64,000 nucleotides of DNA from Basidiobolus meristosporus CBS 931.73 (GCA_002104905.1 MCFE01000131.1:94670-158669), one strand, 5' to 3'. Positions 21,286 to 32,440 are shown, numbered from the stretch's first letter. Translations and numbers: made by a program. Notes: generated from the letters alone by a model not told the origin.

Positions 21286-21906
21286 TTAAGAGAAGAGTAG
21301 GTGTATGGCGCTCGCGCTGATGAGCAGGCTGGCGGGGACCGTCCAACCCAAATACAGTCCCGATTGAGCTGAGTTTGGCTGGAGGGTTGCTGTGGGTATT
21401 CTCAGGGTTGACGAAGAGGCTGGGGATTTAGAGTTTGGCATGGTAGTGGAGGTTGCGTTAGCTGGTATTATTGGGCCGGGTGACGCCTGGGATGTCACAA
21501 CGGGGGAAAATGAACCAGTGACTGTTATTGGCCCATTTGGAGAGGCTACGGTACTTTGGGGGATTCCTGTCATGGTATTGAGGTTGCTGATGGCTGTCGA
21601 AGTTACCTGAGATTGATCACTTGTGTTAGGTGCATTAATAGAAGTAGTTGGAAGCACAGCTGGAGCAGAGGCAGAGTCTTGGTGCGTTTCATTAGTCTCG
21701 GCAACTTCTGTGTACCTGTATGTACTGGTGGGGTACTGGCCATCAGAGACCAACCCGGATGCTTTATATTTGCCGCTATTTCCTTGATTTATGTTGGTCA
21801 CTGTGGCGAATTTAGTAACTGTGACGGTTAGCACCTCGGTGTGGATCCGGTTAATGAGACATGCGGTTAGGAAAGTGCTGAAGGTTATGGCACTGGGTAA
21901 TTTCAT
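21286..21906 (-). CDS. small Ser/Thr-rich secreted protein, probable GPI anchor (1 of 3)
   Basis: 206 residues from the ATG at 21906, chosen because it opens a signal peptide (MKLPSAITFSTFLTACLINR); an in-frame extension upstream would bury it. The mature part begins with VLTVTVTKFATV and is rich in Thr, Ser, Pro and Asn, with many O-glycosylation-prone positions and a few N-x-S/T sites. The C-terminus is hydrophobic (LGWTVPASLLISASAIHLLF) after a small-residue stretch, as in GPI-anchored cell-wall proteins. A TATA-type element lies about 60 bp upstream. No catalytic domain is visible; a structural or adhesive role at the wall is inference. It shares the post-signal T-V-T motif with the next two genes. 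Confidence 0.78.
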   Translation of the reverse strand: MKLPSAITFSTFLTACLINRIHTEVLTVTVTKFATVTNINQGNSGKYKASGLVSDGQYPTSTYRYTEVAETNETHQDSASAPAVLPTTSINAPNTSDQSQVTSTAISNLNTMTGIPQSTVASPNGPITVTGSFSPVVTSQASPGPIIPANATSTTMPNSKSPASSSTLRIPTATLQPNSAQSGLYLGWTVPASLLISASAIHLLFS

Positions 21907-23174
21907 TATGGCTGAGTGATGGAGTAACCCGAAACGAGTATCATCCTTGCGCGGCAGGAATGGCTTATAAGGCCAAGTACTACGGGTGCGGTAAGATGAC
22001 AAATAGTGAATCTTGACTGATAGATTGTGTTGTATGGTACCAACAATCGGCCATCGGGTCAATGCCCTAAATCACCGGGAAATTCCCCCAGTGGCTCTCA
22101 GATGACAATACATGAGAATCATACATTACAGCTGGGATTATACAGCTGGTGCAGCATCCTCACTGATCTCATTCAGCTCAAAAAATCCACCTATTCCCAA
22201 GCCGATGATTATGGAATCGCCATATTTCCTACACCCTATTGACCGAGAGCACCCAGTGTCTGCCAAACGATTGGTGATCAATTGCCAAGGACTGGAGCAA
22301 GCGCATCACAATCCTCCACGCATGCATGATTTTCCATAATGCCCCATCAGTCTCGAACATTGGCCAGCATGTTGTTTCGTCTGATTCGCAGCCACGCTCA
22401 ACGGGCTATCGCTCGGGGCTAGGTATTGCATGGCTTGGCGGGTAGGGTCAGACCTGAGCGCAAGCGCTTCCCTCGGCGAGGTGATGTCATGCCCGCTCAG
22501 TGGTTGATCGCTGCATCTGAAGCCAATATGTAGAATTCCTCAGTTTTGCCGGTTTCTAACCCTGATGATCGTTCATTGTTTCCAATACTGGCCATCTACT
22601 TGCGACAGTCGGTGCTCGGCCATCTACGTCCTATCCACTAGAGCGTAGCATGGGAAAGCCACTGTAGGATGGTTTTCTGATGATGCTGAGGTTGGAGTTG
22701 AGCAGCGCTCATTACGAGCGTTCAAGATCGGTGTTGTCTTGGTATGAAGAGTTTCATGATGGCAAGACCAAGTGGTAACCGGGGTTGGAATGGTGGCTCT
22801 TTATGTAAGCATTTCGAAAGTACTAAATCATCCTAATGACCTAGCTGGATAAGGGATTGATTTCCCCGAAATGGAATCGTGGTTCAGCAAACGGGCCTGC
22901 ATATGGGATTGGAGCCCGGCCAACCATGGCCTGTTCAGATGGATAAGGCTGTCACGGAAGCATAATTCATAGGATTATCATGTCGCATCGTGCCAGCAGT
23001 TCATGGCACCAAAGCATGGATACGCATTTTTTATTCAAGATTGGGTTCAGAAACGGGGTCACTTTTCATTTACGTCAAAATCATAGGGTTGACTGGGTTA
23101 AGTAGAAGGTAAGGCAGGTTAGGTTACAATGGGCCAGTAAGGATTTGTTGGCTCTGGTTAGCCAATGGGTCCAT
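21907..23174. other. intergenic between GPI-type genes 1 and 2
   Basis: About 1.27 kb: promoter side of gene 1, then the 3' side of gene 2. No further gene recognised. Confidence 0.45.
21964..21969 (-). promoter_or_regulatory. TATA-type element upstream of GPI-type protein 1
   Basis: TATAAG on the minus strand, about 58-63 bp before the start codon at 21906. Confidence 0.45.
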
Positions 23175-23561
23175 TTAGTAATTCACAGCAGCAAGAAGTC
23201 CGACCATGCCGACTTTCACAACATCGAGCGACTGAACTCTGGGCACTGCAGCATTGGGGGTTTTTGTTGGGTTGGTAACAGATGATAACGCAGAAGAAGC
23301 GCTGGAGGCGATGGAGGAAGATACCGAAGCTATATTGGAGCTGGCCTCGGATTTTGCCGAAGACATTGCGGATGAAACCTCAGAGGATATCGATTCCACA
23401 GCAGATGAAGTACTGGCGGTTGGAGAGGGGCTTTGTCTTTCAGTGGCTGAGGGATTTCCGGTGGGAGCGGCGGTGGATGGAACAGTGGTGGTGACGGTGA
23501 CAATCCGCTGGCCTGAAATGCAGGTGGCAAGAACAAGGAGAGCAACAATAGTATACTTCAT
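23175..23561 (-). CDS. small Ser-rich secreted protein, probable GPI anchor (2 of 3)
   Basis: 128 residues from the ATG at 23561 (signal peptide MKYTIVALLVLATCISGQ). The mature start IVTVTTTVPST resembles the other two family members. The middle is a Ser/Ala-rich segment with a heptad-like pattern of SSV/SSA/SSI units (VSSAMSSAKSEASSNIASVS...), probably an extended or helical glycosylated stalk. The tail (DVVKVGMVGLLAAVNY) is a short hydrophobic GPI-type signal. A TATA element (23643-23650) sits about 85 bp upstream. The closest relative in the window is the gene at 24590-25054. No enzyme function is visible. Confidence 0.78.
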   Translation of the reverse strand: MKYTIVALLVLATCISGQRIVTVTTTVPSTAAPTGNPSATERQSPSPTASTSSAVESISSEVSSAMSSAKSEASSNIASVSSSIASSASSALSSVTNPTKTPNAAVPRVQSLDVVKVGMVGLLAAVNY

Positions 23562-24589
23562 ATTAAAGCTGGTAACGAAGGGATGTGTTTGAGGAGGGCT
23601 GCTATCAAGGTAGGCTGAGGCTATGACATGGCCGGCCGAAGGCTTATATACCTTCGGGTGCACCTTCAACTGAAGGCACTTTCGAAGAATCTATCGAGGT
23701 CATCATGACATAAAACCACAGGCGTGGTAAGACCTAGTTGTAGCTGGAGGTTTGAGTTCGCTACAGTTCGCAGTTTACATGCTGACGACCGATAAATGAA
23801 AAACCTGCTTAATATTGTGGGTATTCGAGGTGTGTTGGTACCGATGTCATCAGAAATTCGGCTACATGCCAGCATGAAGCGTACGATGCAGAATGAATGA
23901 TGCTCTTTGATTCATGTTGTCATTGGTTTTTGCATCAAAAATTGGGAATAAGCTAAGACAATGTTCTTGAGTATTTATAGAAGGGAGTCTGGCAGCCGCC
24001 TGGTAAACACTTTTCTAAAACGGTTTTGCTGCGAGGTGTAGCGTGGTTTAAGCAAACCAACTCAATCCATATAAATTCTGGCTCCAGATCAGCTGACTCG
24101 GCCATCTTCAGGGCTGATAGCTGATTTGATAAAACCCGTATGGGAATGACCTGTTCCAAGGTAACAACGCGTGAGCATACATCAATTTCCCTCCAAACCG
24201 CTGTTGTATTGATGGAGTTTGTATTCGAAATGATCGATGATAAGCCCAGAGATTAGAGTGGTGCGTGGACTGTTTATCAACTATTTGATCTCGGCTCTCC
24301 ACCAACCCATAGGCCAGTCATGGAGCTTGTCCTCAGAAGGGCCCCTTCAAATCCTCCATTTGAGTCATCCAAGTGCGTACTGAGTCAGACCAATGCCCAG
24401 GGCCCTCCCGCCTGCCGAAGACATGGCCAAACCAATAGCAATGAACGCGGTTTGCGCGTCAGTCGTGGAAATTCATCCACAACTGATAGTGAAATTTATT
24501 GATTCGATCACTCAAAAATGGCTAAATCAAAATTGGAAACTGCTTAGGGGATGTAACTATCCAGCGAGGTAGAAAGCGACATGTTCGCT
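23562..24589. other. intergenic between GPI-type genes 2 and 3
   Basis: Promoter side of gene 2 and 3' flank of gene 3. Short open frames only; nothing recognised. Confidence 0.45.
23643..23650 (-). promoter_or_regulatory. TATA box of GPI-type protein 2
   Basis: TATATAAG read on the minus strand, about 85 bp before the start codon at 23561. Confidence 0.55.
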
Positions 24590-25054
24590 TTAAAGTTCAT
24601 GTAGCGCATAACCCATGGCAGCCGCAGCAACCAAGACTTCAGCGGGCGAGTTATAGAATTTATGGGCTGCATTGTGGGTTGGGGTGGGTGTAGCTTCAGC
24701 ACGAGACTGCTGAGCGCTACTTACTGAGCTCAAGCTTGAACTGGCTTCTGATCGCACTGAAGATAGCTCCGAGCTCGCGTTGGAATTGATGGAGGATTCT
24801 CGAGAAGCGACATCAGAAGAGATTGACTGGGCTGAGGAGTTCGCTTCCGTCGAGGCAGTGGATCTGTTCGAGTCTGATGCATTGGCGGAATTGGATTCTG
24901 CCGCAGTCGTTGCCGGTGTGGCTGTTGTGCCAGCAGTACCTGTGGCACCGGGGGTAACTGATGCACGAGTCGCAACCGTAGTCGTCTGAGTGATAATGGC
25001 GCCAGAAGTAACGGTGGATAGCAGGGCCAGTGCGAAAGCAGTTGAAAGTTTCAT
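24590..25054 (-). CDS. small Ser/Thr-rich secreted protein, probable GPI anchor (3 of 3)
   Basis: 154 residues. Signal peptide MKLSTAFALALLSTVTSG, then IITQTTTVATRASVTPG and a Thr/Ala-rich block (TGTAGTTATPATTAA), then Ser/Asn/Ala repeats (SISSDVASRES, SELSSVRSEASSSLSSVS) very like those of the gene at 23175-23561. The C-terminus (EVLVAAAAMGYALHEL) is moderately hydrophobic and fits a weak GPI signal or a secreted end. TATAAAAG on the minus strand at 25144-25151 lies about 90 bp upstream. With its two neighbours it forms a same-strand cluster that probably arose by tandem duplication. A cell-wall coat role is inference. Confidence 0.78.
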   Translation of the reverse strand: MKLSTAFALALLSTVTSGAIITQTTTVATRASVTPGATGTAGTTATPATTAAESNSANASDSNRSTASTEANSSAQSISSDVASRESSINSNASSELSSVRSEASSSLSSVSSAQQSRAEATPTPTHNAAHKFYNSPAEVLVAAAAMGYALHEL

Positions 25055-25143
25055 GGTGTAAGCTTTTGGAACTATATGTCAATGGTTATCGCTTGATGTT
25101 GTCGGACGATGTATACAATGCACAACCCCATCGCCCAGCGTCT

Positions 25144-25151
25144 CTTTTATA
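25144..25151 (-). promoter_or_regulatory. TATA box of GPI-type protein 3
   Basis: TATAAAAG on the minus strand, 90-97 bp before the start codon at 25054. Confidence 0.55.
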
Positions 25152-27283
25152 GTTTGCAGGCTGACAGCCAAGAAATGTATGAGTGTCCCACTTTCCAAAT
25201 GCAGTGGAGATCCACCCTACGCTGAGTTCATCCATCGCTCACTACTCGGGAAAAATGTAATTTGGACATTGGATCCTTTTCAAATGATGTCTCACTGTTG
25301 GCTGTAGAAATGTTGTAGTCCGAGATAAAATCTCAGCAAGATTGTCGCGATAGACGTGTTTTAAACTAGCCATCGATTCAGATATACCCACTATTAACCA
25401 CCCACTCACTTCATGAATCCCCATAGATTACTGGCTCGCCAGATGGGCTCTTTAGTCATGAATATCACCGGGTGAGACTATCAAAGCGTTGTGGTTCTCG
25501 GCAGTCGCGTATAATAAGGACTCCGAAGTACGTCATAGCTGGGTCCAAGATTGACACGTCGATTCCAACACTCGACATCCTATTGAGTAAGCAGAACATG
25601 AACATTTATTAACCATCATTCTCCAAACACCAGTTTGTATCGATAGCTGACATGCATAAGCATTAGCCAAGTTTAACGAGCCTTAACCAAATGTTTAACC
25701 CTCCGGATGAGGATTGGCTAGAGACCATATTAGGACTGGAACAAACATGCTGAATCTCGCGTAGTAACAACTCATTATCAAGATACAAGAGAGATTAAAG
25801 AGACGCTTTCATTTAATTCCCTGAACTTGGCGCCAAGCAATTTTATTAGACGATGCCACTGATAGTAACGCCGGTTGGAATATGAAATCATCGCGGTAAA
25901 TCGCATTGCTCTATCTTAAATGCAGTAGGTTGGAAGGCTACTCGAAGAATATTGAATAAGGGCTGTCATCCTTTTTGTCAAGCGTAGTCACTGCCCTAGC
26001 AAGTACCCTTGTCAATTGCCATATATGAGCTTTTCAAATTCAGATGAATTATCACCCACTTCTATATCGGCGCACGAAACAGCAACCATTGGTGCCATTG
26101 TCTAATCTCGACAAGTGTGCATATGGGGCATATGTGTTGCGCTCGAGATACTCCAAACAGCAAGGTGAAGATATGGGTTGCTTCTTACATTAGGATCATC
26201 ATTGCAACTTTCCTTGTGGTATGCAGGTTGCTTATCAGTCTATCAAGTGTTATGTTTGCATGGTGCTTTGCAATGGAATGATCAGTGAAATCTATGGAAT
26301 CACGTGACGCTCACTGGACTGCAGCCTACTCAGGAGTCTCTGTGATGTGTGATTTTTGAGGCAGGTATGCATCCAACTGATCAGCACATTGATAATGGGG
26401 TTGGTGAAATCACACATTCCAACCACCCGATTTAGAAAGCCACATCGACCAATATCCTTATTGCATGGATGTCTGACACTGGGAACCCACAATTAATATA
26501 AACGGTATATTGATCATTACTTAAGACCACTTCGGGATTGGCCTAGAATAGTTGTCACTTAGATCCATCTGAAACCCTCATTAAGGGCTCCTAGAATTGC
26601 TTTCTGTGGCCAATTAAGGCCCTACAGTTCGTAAAGTAATGTAGTAGACGGTTGTGTCCCTATCTCTGTTTGGAGGAACAGGGGAAATCGAAGTGCGCAA
26701 CTGACAACACACCCTTAGGAAGGAGCATTGGTGGAAGCCCAGGGTTAGGGGCCAGTTCACATTAGAGCGAGCCAAGCAAGAGCATGCCCTCAGGCCGGGT
26801 GAACCCCGTGATCAGCAATCTCTGGCGTGGCTCCACGATAAGTGTAAATGGGTTACGCATCCCATCTTAATCCTAGCAAAGCCCTCACGGCCATGGTGTC
26901 TCCCAGCCCATCGCATTTGATACCTCTTTGTATCACGGAGCCCAGCACGAATACATCATAAACCATTTATCCTGGCTATGTAGGCAAACCAGATTTTCAG
27001 CTTCCACTACCGATTTTGGGGAGTAGCATTCGATCATAGATGCTTGAGCAATGTGGGCTCCGAGGGTTGGAGCAGATACACCCACCAATACCTCAACGCC
27101 TTCATATTAAATCCTCATCAAAAAGCCACCATTATGTGCATATTAAATTGGTTGCAATTTGAATATATTTTAAAGTACTGCTATTTTTGTTGTGCATAAT
27201 CTTAAATTTAAGCTTAGCCCTATCGCTTAGCAAGTGATCCTTCAATTACATCAATCTCTGAGGATTTTCAACTATCAGACACA

Positions 27284-27291
27284 TATATATA
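27284..27291 (+). promoter_or_regulatory. TATA box of the chitin deacetylase gene
   Basis: TATATATA, 61-68 bp before the ATG at 27352. Confidence 0.55.
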
Positions 27292-27351
27292 GCGGGCGGT
27301 GTCTGTTCACTACATCCCTAAGCAGTACACACCACTCTCGACTCTAACCCG

Positions 27352-28353
27352 ATGAAGTTCTTCGTTATCAGCCTTGTTTCTCTACTTCCAATTGTTGCTC
27401 AAGCACAAACCCCCAACTGGCCTCTATGGGATACGCCTCCCACGATTCTTCCGGAGCACTCGAAGCTGGCCAGTGGCATATCCAATATCCCTAGCAATGT
27501 CCCTCAACGAGGTGCCGGATCTCCACCCACATGCACTCAGAATCCCTGTAACGAGGATTGCGGATGCTGGTGGACCTGTGGAAACTGTGTGGCCCCGGAT
27601 GACATTGTTACTTGTCCGAAACCAAAGGTTTGGGGGCTGACATTCGACGATGGGCCCTCCCAGAATACCACATTCATTCTTGACTACCTAAAGCAAAACA
27701 ATATGAAGGCCATGTTTTGCGTGGTCGGAAGTCGCGTTGTCCAGAATCCCGAGATCCTCAAACGCACCTACCAGGAAGGCCATGAAATCTGTGTCCATAC
27801 CTGGAGTCACACTGCACTGACTTCTCAGTCGAACGACCAGATCGTTGCTGAAATGAAATGGACCGAGAAAGCCATTCATGACACCATCGGCGTTGTCCCG
27901 AAATATATGAGGCCTCCCTTCGGCGATATTGACAACCGTGTCCGTGCCATCATGAGAGGCTTGGGGTATAAGGTTATTCTCTGGAACATGGATACCTCCG
28001 ACTGGAAGTTAAACAGCCCGGGCTCCAACTATAACCCTGACAACGTTCGTCAGACTTTCGTTGATTTTATAAACACTCGTGTACCAACCCTCCAACAGGG
28101 TGTCATATCCTTGGAGCATGACCTTCGTGCTGAAGGCGTAAAGCAGTTCCCCATCGCAGTTAATTTGATGAAAACGGCAGGTTTTTCGATGATCAGTGTT
28201 GGCCAATGCCTTAACGATGCCAACGTCTATCAGAGTACCAATTCCACCACCGGCAATCAGTCGCCCAACGGTAAATCCGCTGCTCCTCACCACGGTGTCG
28301 GAGGAGTTGTTGCCCTTCTAACACTACTTGCCGCATATTCATTAACGAAATAA
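27352..28353 (+). CDS. chitin deacetylase, NodB/CE4 domain, GPI-anchored
   Basis: Intronless, 333 residues. Hydrolyses N-acetyl groups of chitin to give chitosan at the cell wall. Signal peptide MKFFVISLVSLLPIVAQAQ. A Cys-rich segment (CTQNPCNEDCGCWWTCGNC, about 63-83) precedes the NodB domain. CE4 motifs are complete: TFDDGPS (about 97-104, catalytic base and metal Asp), HTWSH (about 148, metal His pair), RPPFGD (about 186), DTSDW (about 218) and ISLEHD (about 257, catalytic His). After the domain come an Asn/Ser-rich linker (STNSTTGNQSPNG) and a hydrophobic C-terminus (VGGVVALLTLLAAYSL) typical of a GPI signal. All key residues are present and the gene looks functional. A TATA box lies 61-68 bp upstream. 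Confidence 0.96.
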   Translation: MKFFVISLVSLLPIVAQAQTPNWPLWDTPPTILPEHSKLASGISNIPSNVPQRGAGSPPTCTQNPCNEDCGCWWTCGNCVAPDDIVTCPKPKVWGLTFDDGPSQNTTFILDYLKQNNMKAMFCVVGSRVVQNPEILKRTYQEGHEICVHTWSHTALTSQSNDQIVAEMKWTEKAIHDTIGVVPKYMRPPFGDIDNRVRAIMRGLGYKVILWNMDTSDWKLNSPGSNYNPDNVRQTFVDFINTRVPTLQQGVISLEHDLRAEGVKQFPIAVNLMKTAGFSMISVGQCLNDANVYQSTNSTTGNQSPNGKSAAPHHGVGGVVALLTLLAAYSLTK

Positions 28354-29003
28354 TGGTTTGGGTATATACAATTCATCGAGCTTCAACAGTCATAATTTTG
28401 AGAATTTGACGTAGGTTCTTAATATTAGCATCATTGTTCCTGGGAGTCATTCAGTAGCTTTGATGAAACAATCCATGTAGATTAAATGTATTGTCAGCCA
28501 ATTGTATTCGACACCACCAGCCCTATAATAATAAACTCAAACATGACACCATATGAATTCCACACCTCTATCCGCGGTCCCTTCAATCAGAGGGATACAT
28601 TCGAAACCAAGAATATATTGAAAAACATCTGGGCCAGATGCTCATGTACCTTTTGATTGAACGTGCATTATTAGGGACACGACACAGCCCTGTGGGGTCC
28701 ACCAGACAGGGCAATCTTGAAGGTAAGTTACGTAATCTACGGTCACCAAGAAGCGGTTATCCAAGGCCTATCTAGCATAGGGGAATGTACATACGGAACA
28801 GAAGTGCATGTGAATGGAGGTACTGATGTAAATCTGCACTGGATAAGAATGTCGAGTTCCGCGATGTTTCGTCGTGGCTAAGCTGCTGGAATTCATGATT
28901 GATCAAAGCTAACTAATCATTTCCTAATCGTTTAGCCGTAGCCATCAACACTAGGCCTTCTCGACAATGCGCTTTTAGTGTGTACTACTAACCTTTCTAC
29001 GTC
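28354..29003. other. intergenic, chitin deacetylase 3' flank and transpeptidase 5' flank
   Basis: Several AATAA-type signals in the first 200 bp fit the chitin deacetylase 3' end. No other feature recognised. Confidence 0.45.
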
Positions 29004-31650
29004 ATGCCCACCACTAAGAATATTTCCAAAGGCCGTCTCCCTCCGAGTCTCCCAAGGGGTCAGACTGAATTGCCTTTCAAATCACGTCGTTCCCCAGTGT
29101 ATGGAACCCATGCTATGGTCGCTAGCACGTAACAATTCTCGGGCTCACTTGATTTCACCCTCCAGATATTAACCTAACTCAATCTAGTCAAACCCTAGCA
29201 ACACAAGCTGGTTATGAGATATTGAAGAAAGGTGGAAACGCTGCGGTAAGTACTAGGTCTGGTCTTTGCACTTGAAATCGCACTTATCATGAATCCTCGA
29301 TGTCTATTGTTAGGATGCTGCAATTGCTGTTGGTATGTCCACACCCACTAGAAATCTATATCTCCTAGAGTCTAACGCTAATTGGAAACTATTTCGTACG
29401 ATAGCTGCCTGTTTGGGGGTAGTAGGTCTGTTTATGACAACTACCATGCTAATTCGGCAATAATATCAATGCTTGTGACGTTTAGAGCCTGCTTCGACCG
29501 GCATCGGTGGCGATTGCTTCTGTCTTTACTATGATGCTACAGCCAAATCCGTATCGGGCCTGAATGGTTCTGGCAGGTACACTTTGTCTTTACCAACAGC
29601 GGCTTTATTCTATTCTAACAGCAACGCCTCTCCTGTCTCGAATGCGAAGGAGCCCAGCGAATACAAGTCTCCAGCGAGTGAAGGCCGATCTTGGTGAAGT
29701 AAAGAACATACCGTGGTGCAGTGGCCACTCTATAACTGTGCCAGGGGCTGCTGCTGGCTGGTTCGACACAGTGGAGCATTTTGGGAGTGGGAAATTGACG
29801 ATGGGTGAGATTCTGGAACCAGCCATCACCGCCGCTGAGGATGGGTAAAATCCATGGTTGTAAATGATGTATCTACTCCATATTAATTTGGCTTGTACAG
29901 CTTTGCTGTTTCAACCATTTCTGCCAAATTGGTTAGAAGCTATGGCTACATTTCCCTTCTGAAACCCTCCCTAATCTTTCTAAACCCTAAACACGGGTAC
30001 TTACTTAGTGGGAGCAAGGTGTCGAGAAGTTGAAAGCTGCTTCTCCTAACCACGCCGAGTTGTTAGCAGACGGTGACGCCCCTAAAGAAGGGGAGCTCTT
30101 CCTGAACCCAGGACTTGCCAGGTAAATTTACTCCACATCGAGTCCCACCTTTGGCATTTGCTCATTGAAACCCCTAGTACTCTACGCGCCATCTCGCAGA
30201 AAGGCCGAGATGGTTTTTACAAAGGAGAGATCGCACAAGCCATCGTTGACGCAGTCCGGGACAGGGGCGGTCTCATGACGCTGGAGGATCTAGCGAGCCA
30301 TAAATCTCAGCTGGTCGATCCTATAAGCATTGATTATGAGGGGGTTACAGTGCACGAATGCCCAGCCAATGGCCAAGGTAAACCATACAGGTGGCATTAG
30401 CCAACACATTCGCTAAACGAGACATCTAGGCATCACCGCTCTTATGGCTCTAGGTATCCTGGAGGCATTACAAAAAAGCCAAGTGATCCAGCCTTTAGAG
30501 CAGTTAGAGCATAACTCCGCAGAGTATCTCCATGCTCTGATTGAGGCCTTAAGGATAGCTTTTATCGACACCCGTTGGTACGTTACCGACCCGGACGTTT
30601 GTGAAGTCCCAAGCGACCAGCTGTTGAGCAAGGTACAGTGGTGCTTCTTCAAAGCCCGATTCAAGTGCCTAACTGTTGGCCAGCGCTATTTGAAGGAGCG
30701 ATCTAGGCTCTTCAACCCATCCAAGGCGGCTGTAGATCTGAAGCACGGGTCCCCGACACATTCCAGCGACACGGTTTATCTTTCGGTGGTTGACGAGGAC
30801 GGAAACGCTTGCAGCTTCATTGTAAGGCAGCCATTCTGAAGGATTTTTTGTAAACATCTCCTGTCTAACATCGAAGTCTTAGATATCAACCTACGAAGGC
30901 TTTGGAGTAATATCATCCCTTTGACATTATTCTGTACGCATTATTAACTGGTCATTGTTTCAAACCCACTCGATCTGCACTATAGTCGGTAAGCGTTGCA
31001 CTCCAATTGTTATGAGTATGTTCAAAGGCATACTCACTGTCGGTTTGCCAGGGGGTGATTCCTAAAGGTTGCGGCTTTGCCTTGCAAAATCGCGGCAGCA
31101 ATTTCAACCTGGAAGCCGACCATCCCAATCGATATGCCCCCTCAAAACGTCCTTACCACACAATCATTCCTGCTATGGCAACGGTGGGCGAGGAGCTATA
31201 TTTATGTTACGGAGGTAAGCCAAGTCGCCGTCGATTATGTCAGCTTGTCATTGACTATGATTCCTGGGCTCAGTTATGGGCGGCTTTATGCAGGTTGGTG
31301 TAGCAAGCGTGTGATACTTGGCGTCTCTAACCTTTGCGCAGCCTCAGGGACACGTCCAAGTTCTTCTGAATCTGTTACATTACGACCATAACCCACAGAA
31401 TGCATTGGATGCTCCACGCATATGTATTGGTCCGGACAATGGCATGGTCTATCTGGAGGATGGAATTGGGGACGAAGTGGTTGAGCAATTACGTAGAATG
31501 GGACACAACGTGAAGTTATTGAAGGGCCATAAACGTGGGCTGTTCGGCCGTGGACAGGTTATAGAAACGTACAGCGATCCCCGCACTTCTCGTAGGATGC
31601 TTGTTGCTGGCTCTGACCCTCGCGGCGACGGGTATGCTGCAGGATGGTAG
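29004..31650 (+). CDS. gamma-glutamyltranspeptidase family protein, 16 exons with a predicted 3-nt microexon
   Basis: Exons: 29004-29128, 29188-29245, 29314-29332, 29405-29425, 29486-29576, 29650-29844, 29901-29931, 30009-30121, 30178-30377, 30430-30632, 30684-30821, 30883-30906, 30986-30988, 31052-31214, 31274-31293 and 31342-31650, with introns of 48-79 bp. The sum is 1713 nt, 570 residues, the normal length for the family. Blocks: [16 protein letters not shown] at the start, [74 protein letters not shown], and [17 protein letters not shown], where Thr382 is the expected nucleophile and autocleavage site. The C-terminus has YGVMGGFMQPQGHVQ (Gly-Gly oxyanion pair) and [12 protein letters not shown]. 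No signal peptide is seen, as in the YwrD-like branch. It hydrolyses or transfers the gamma-glutamyl group of glutathione and related compounds. The donor of the fourth intron (GTCTGT) is weak. Confidence 0.9.
30986..30988 (+). other. predicted 3-nt microexon of the transpeptidase gene
   Basis: TCG flanked by CACTATAG on the left and GTAAGCG on the right. Included, it supplies the Ser of an F-G-S-G-V block that corresponds to the family F-G-T/S-G-I/V. Skipped, the frame stays open but that residue is lost. Confidence 0.6.
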
Positions 31651-32112
31651 GATTTGAAATAGAATCGGTTTGATCTCGTTGTTACTATACCGTGATGTTG
31701 ATATGATTGGTAGGTAGTAAGCTAGATCATTTTTACCCCGCACGTTTACTGCAAGATCGATGGTACCCGTTTAGCAACCACCTATTAAACAGCAATATAC
31801 CAGTATTTCGTACAACACAATCAATTTATTACCTCATCTACCGATCTCCAAATTCCGTGCTATCTTTCACACCAAGATGGCGTATCGTATCAGTGTTATG
31901 TAATGGACCCAATATTGGCATCAGTTTCGTGCTATGGGTATTTCCCTACACCGGAGACGCAATCATTGTTCTGACATTGCTTGGCTGGGTTGTTCAAATG
32001 ATGTAGATTTGGTGCGATGATTACAGCATGGCAAAACACCTAAAAGACCTGAACATGTTGAGCACGTTTGCACTATCCTTCTGATGTAGCTCTTTTTGGA
32101 GTGTTTCAATAC
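31651..32112. other. intergenic, nothing recognised
   Basis: 3' flank of the transpeptidase gene. A 99-codon open frame at 31707-32006 has no gene-like features. Confidence 0.4.
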
Positions 32113-32440
32113 TGTTGTGAGAATTTTTGGGATTTTGGGGGTGATTAGGAGAACTAATATGTTATTTGGTTTTCACTTAATAATTCTTTGAGAGTGGAAG
32201 TTTTGTTTGTACTTTCACAGGGTCTGGACACAACAAATATGTAAAATGTGGGATCATTTGGACAACTCAGAGAGATGACGTATTGTGGGCACCTGTCACT
32301 TTGGTGAAGTATTCAAAGCAAGCTCTCAAAAAGTATTTGAAAAGGAACTAATGAAGCTCATAATCAAGGATCCAAATGACAGAGTTAATGGAAACCTTTA
32401 GGTGTAAATGCACAAGTTGCAAAGCATTAAACCTTCGGAT
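32113..32440 (-). repeat. diverged copia LTR relic, reverse orientation
   Basis: Starts TGTTGTGAGAATTTTTGG and follows, with many substitutions, the reverse complement of the family LTR as seen at 61882-62231: the GAGAAC, GGTTTTCACTTAAT, GTACTTT, TTTGGACAACT and GGTGAA blocks appear in the same order and spacing. The right end is too decayed to fix exactly. Confidence 0.6.

Larger units (their letters stand above)
25055..27351. other. 2.3-kb intergenic region
   Basis: Divergent region between the GPI-type cluster and the chitin deacetylase. No open frame with family features, no tRNA-like sequence and no obvious repeat. Only the flanking promoters can be assigned. Confidence 0.4.

Noticed and set aside
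29564-31650. Reading the transpeptidase region as a pseudogene because of its many frame breaks
   Set aside because: Every break is explained by a GT-AG intron of 48-79 bp, and the joined product is full length with its catalytic Thr.
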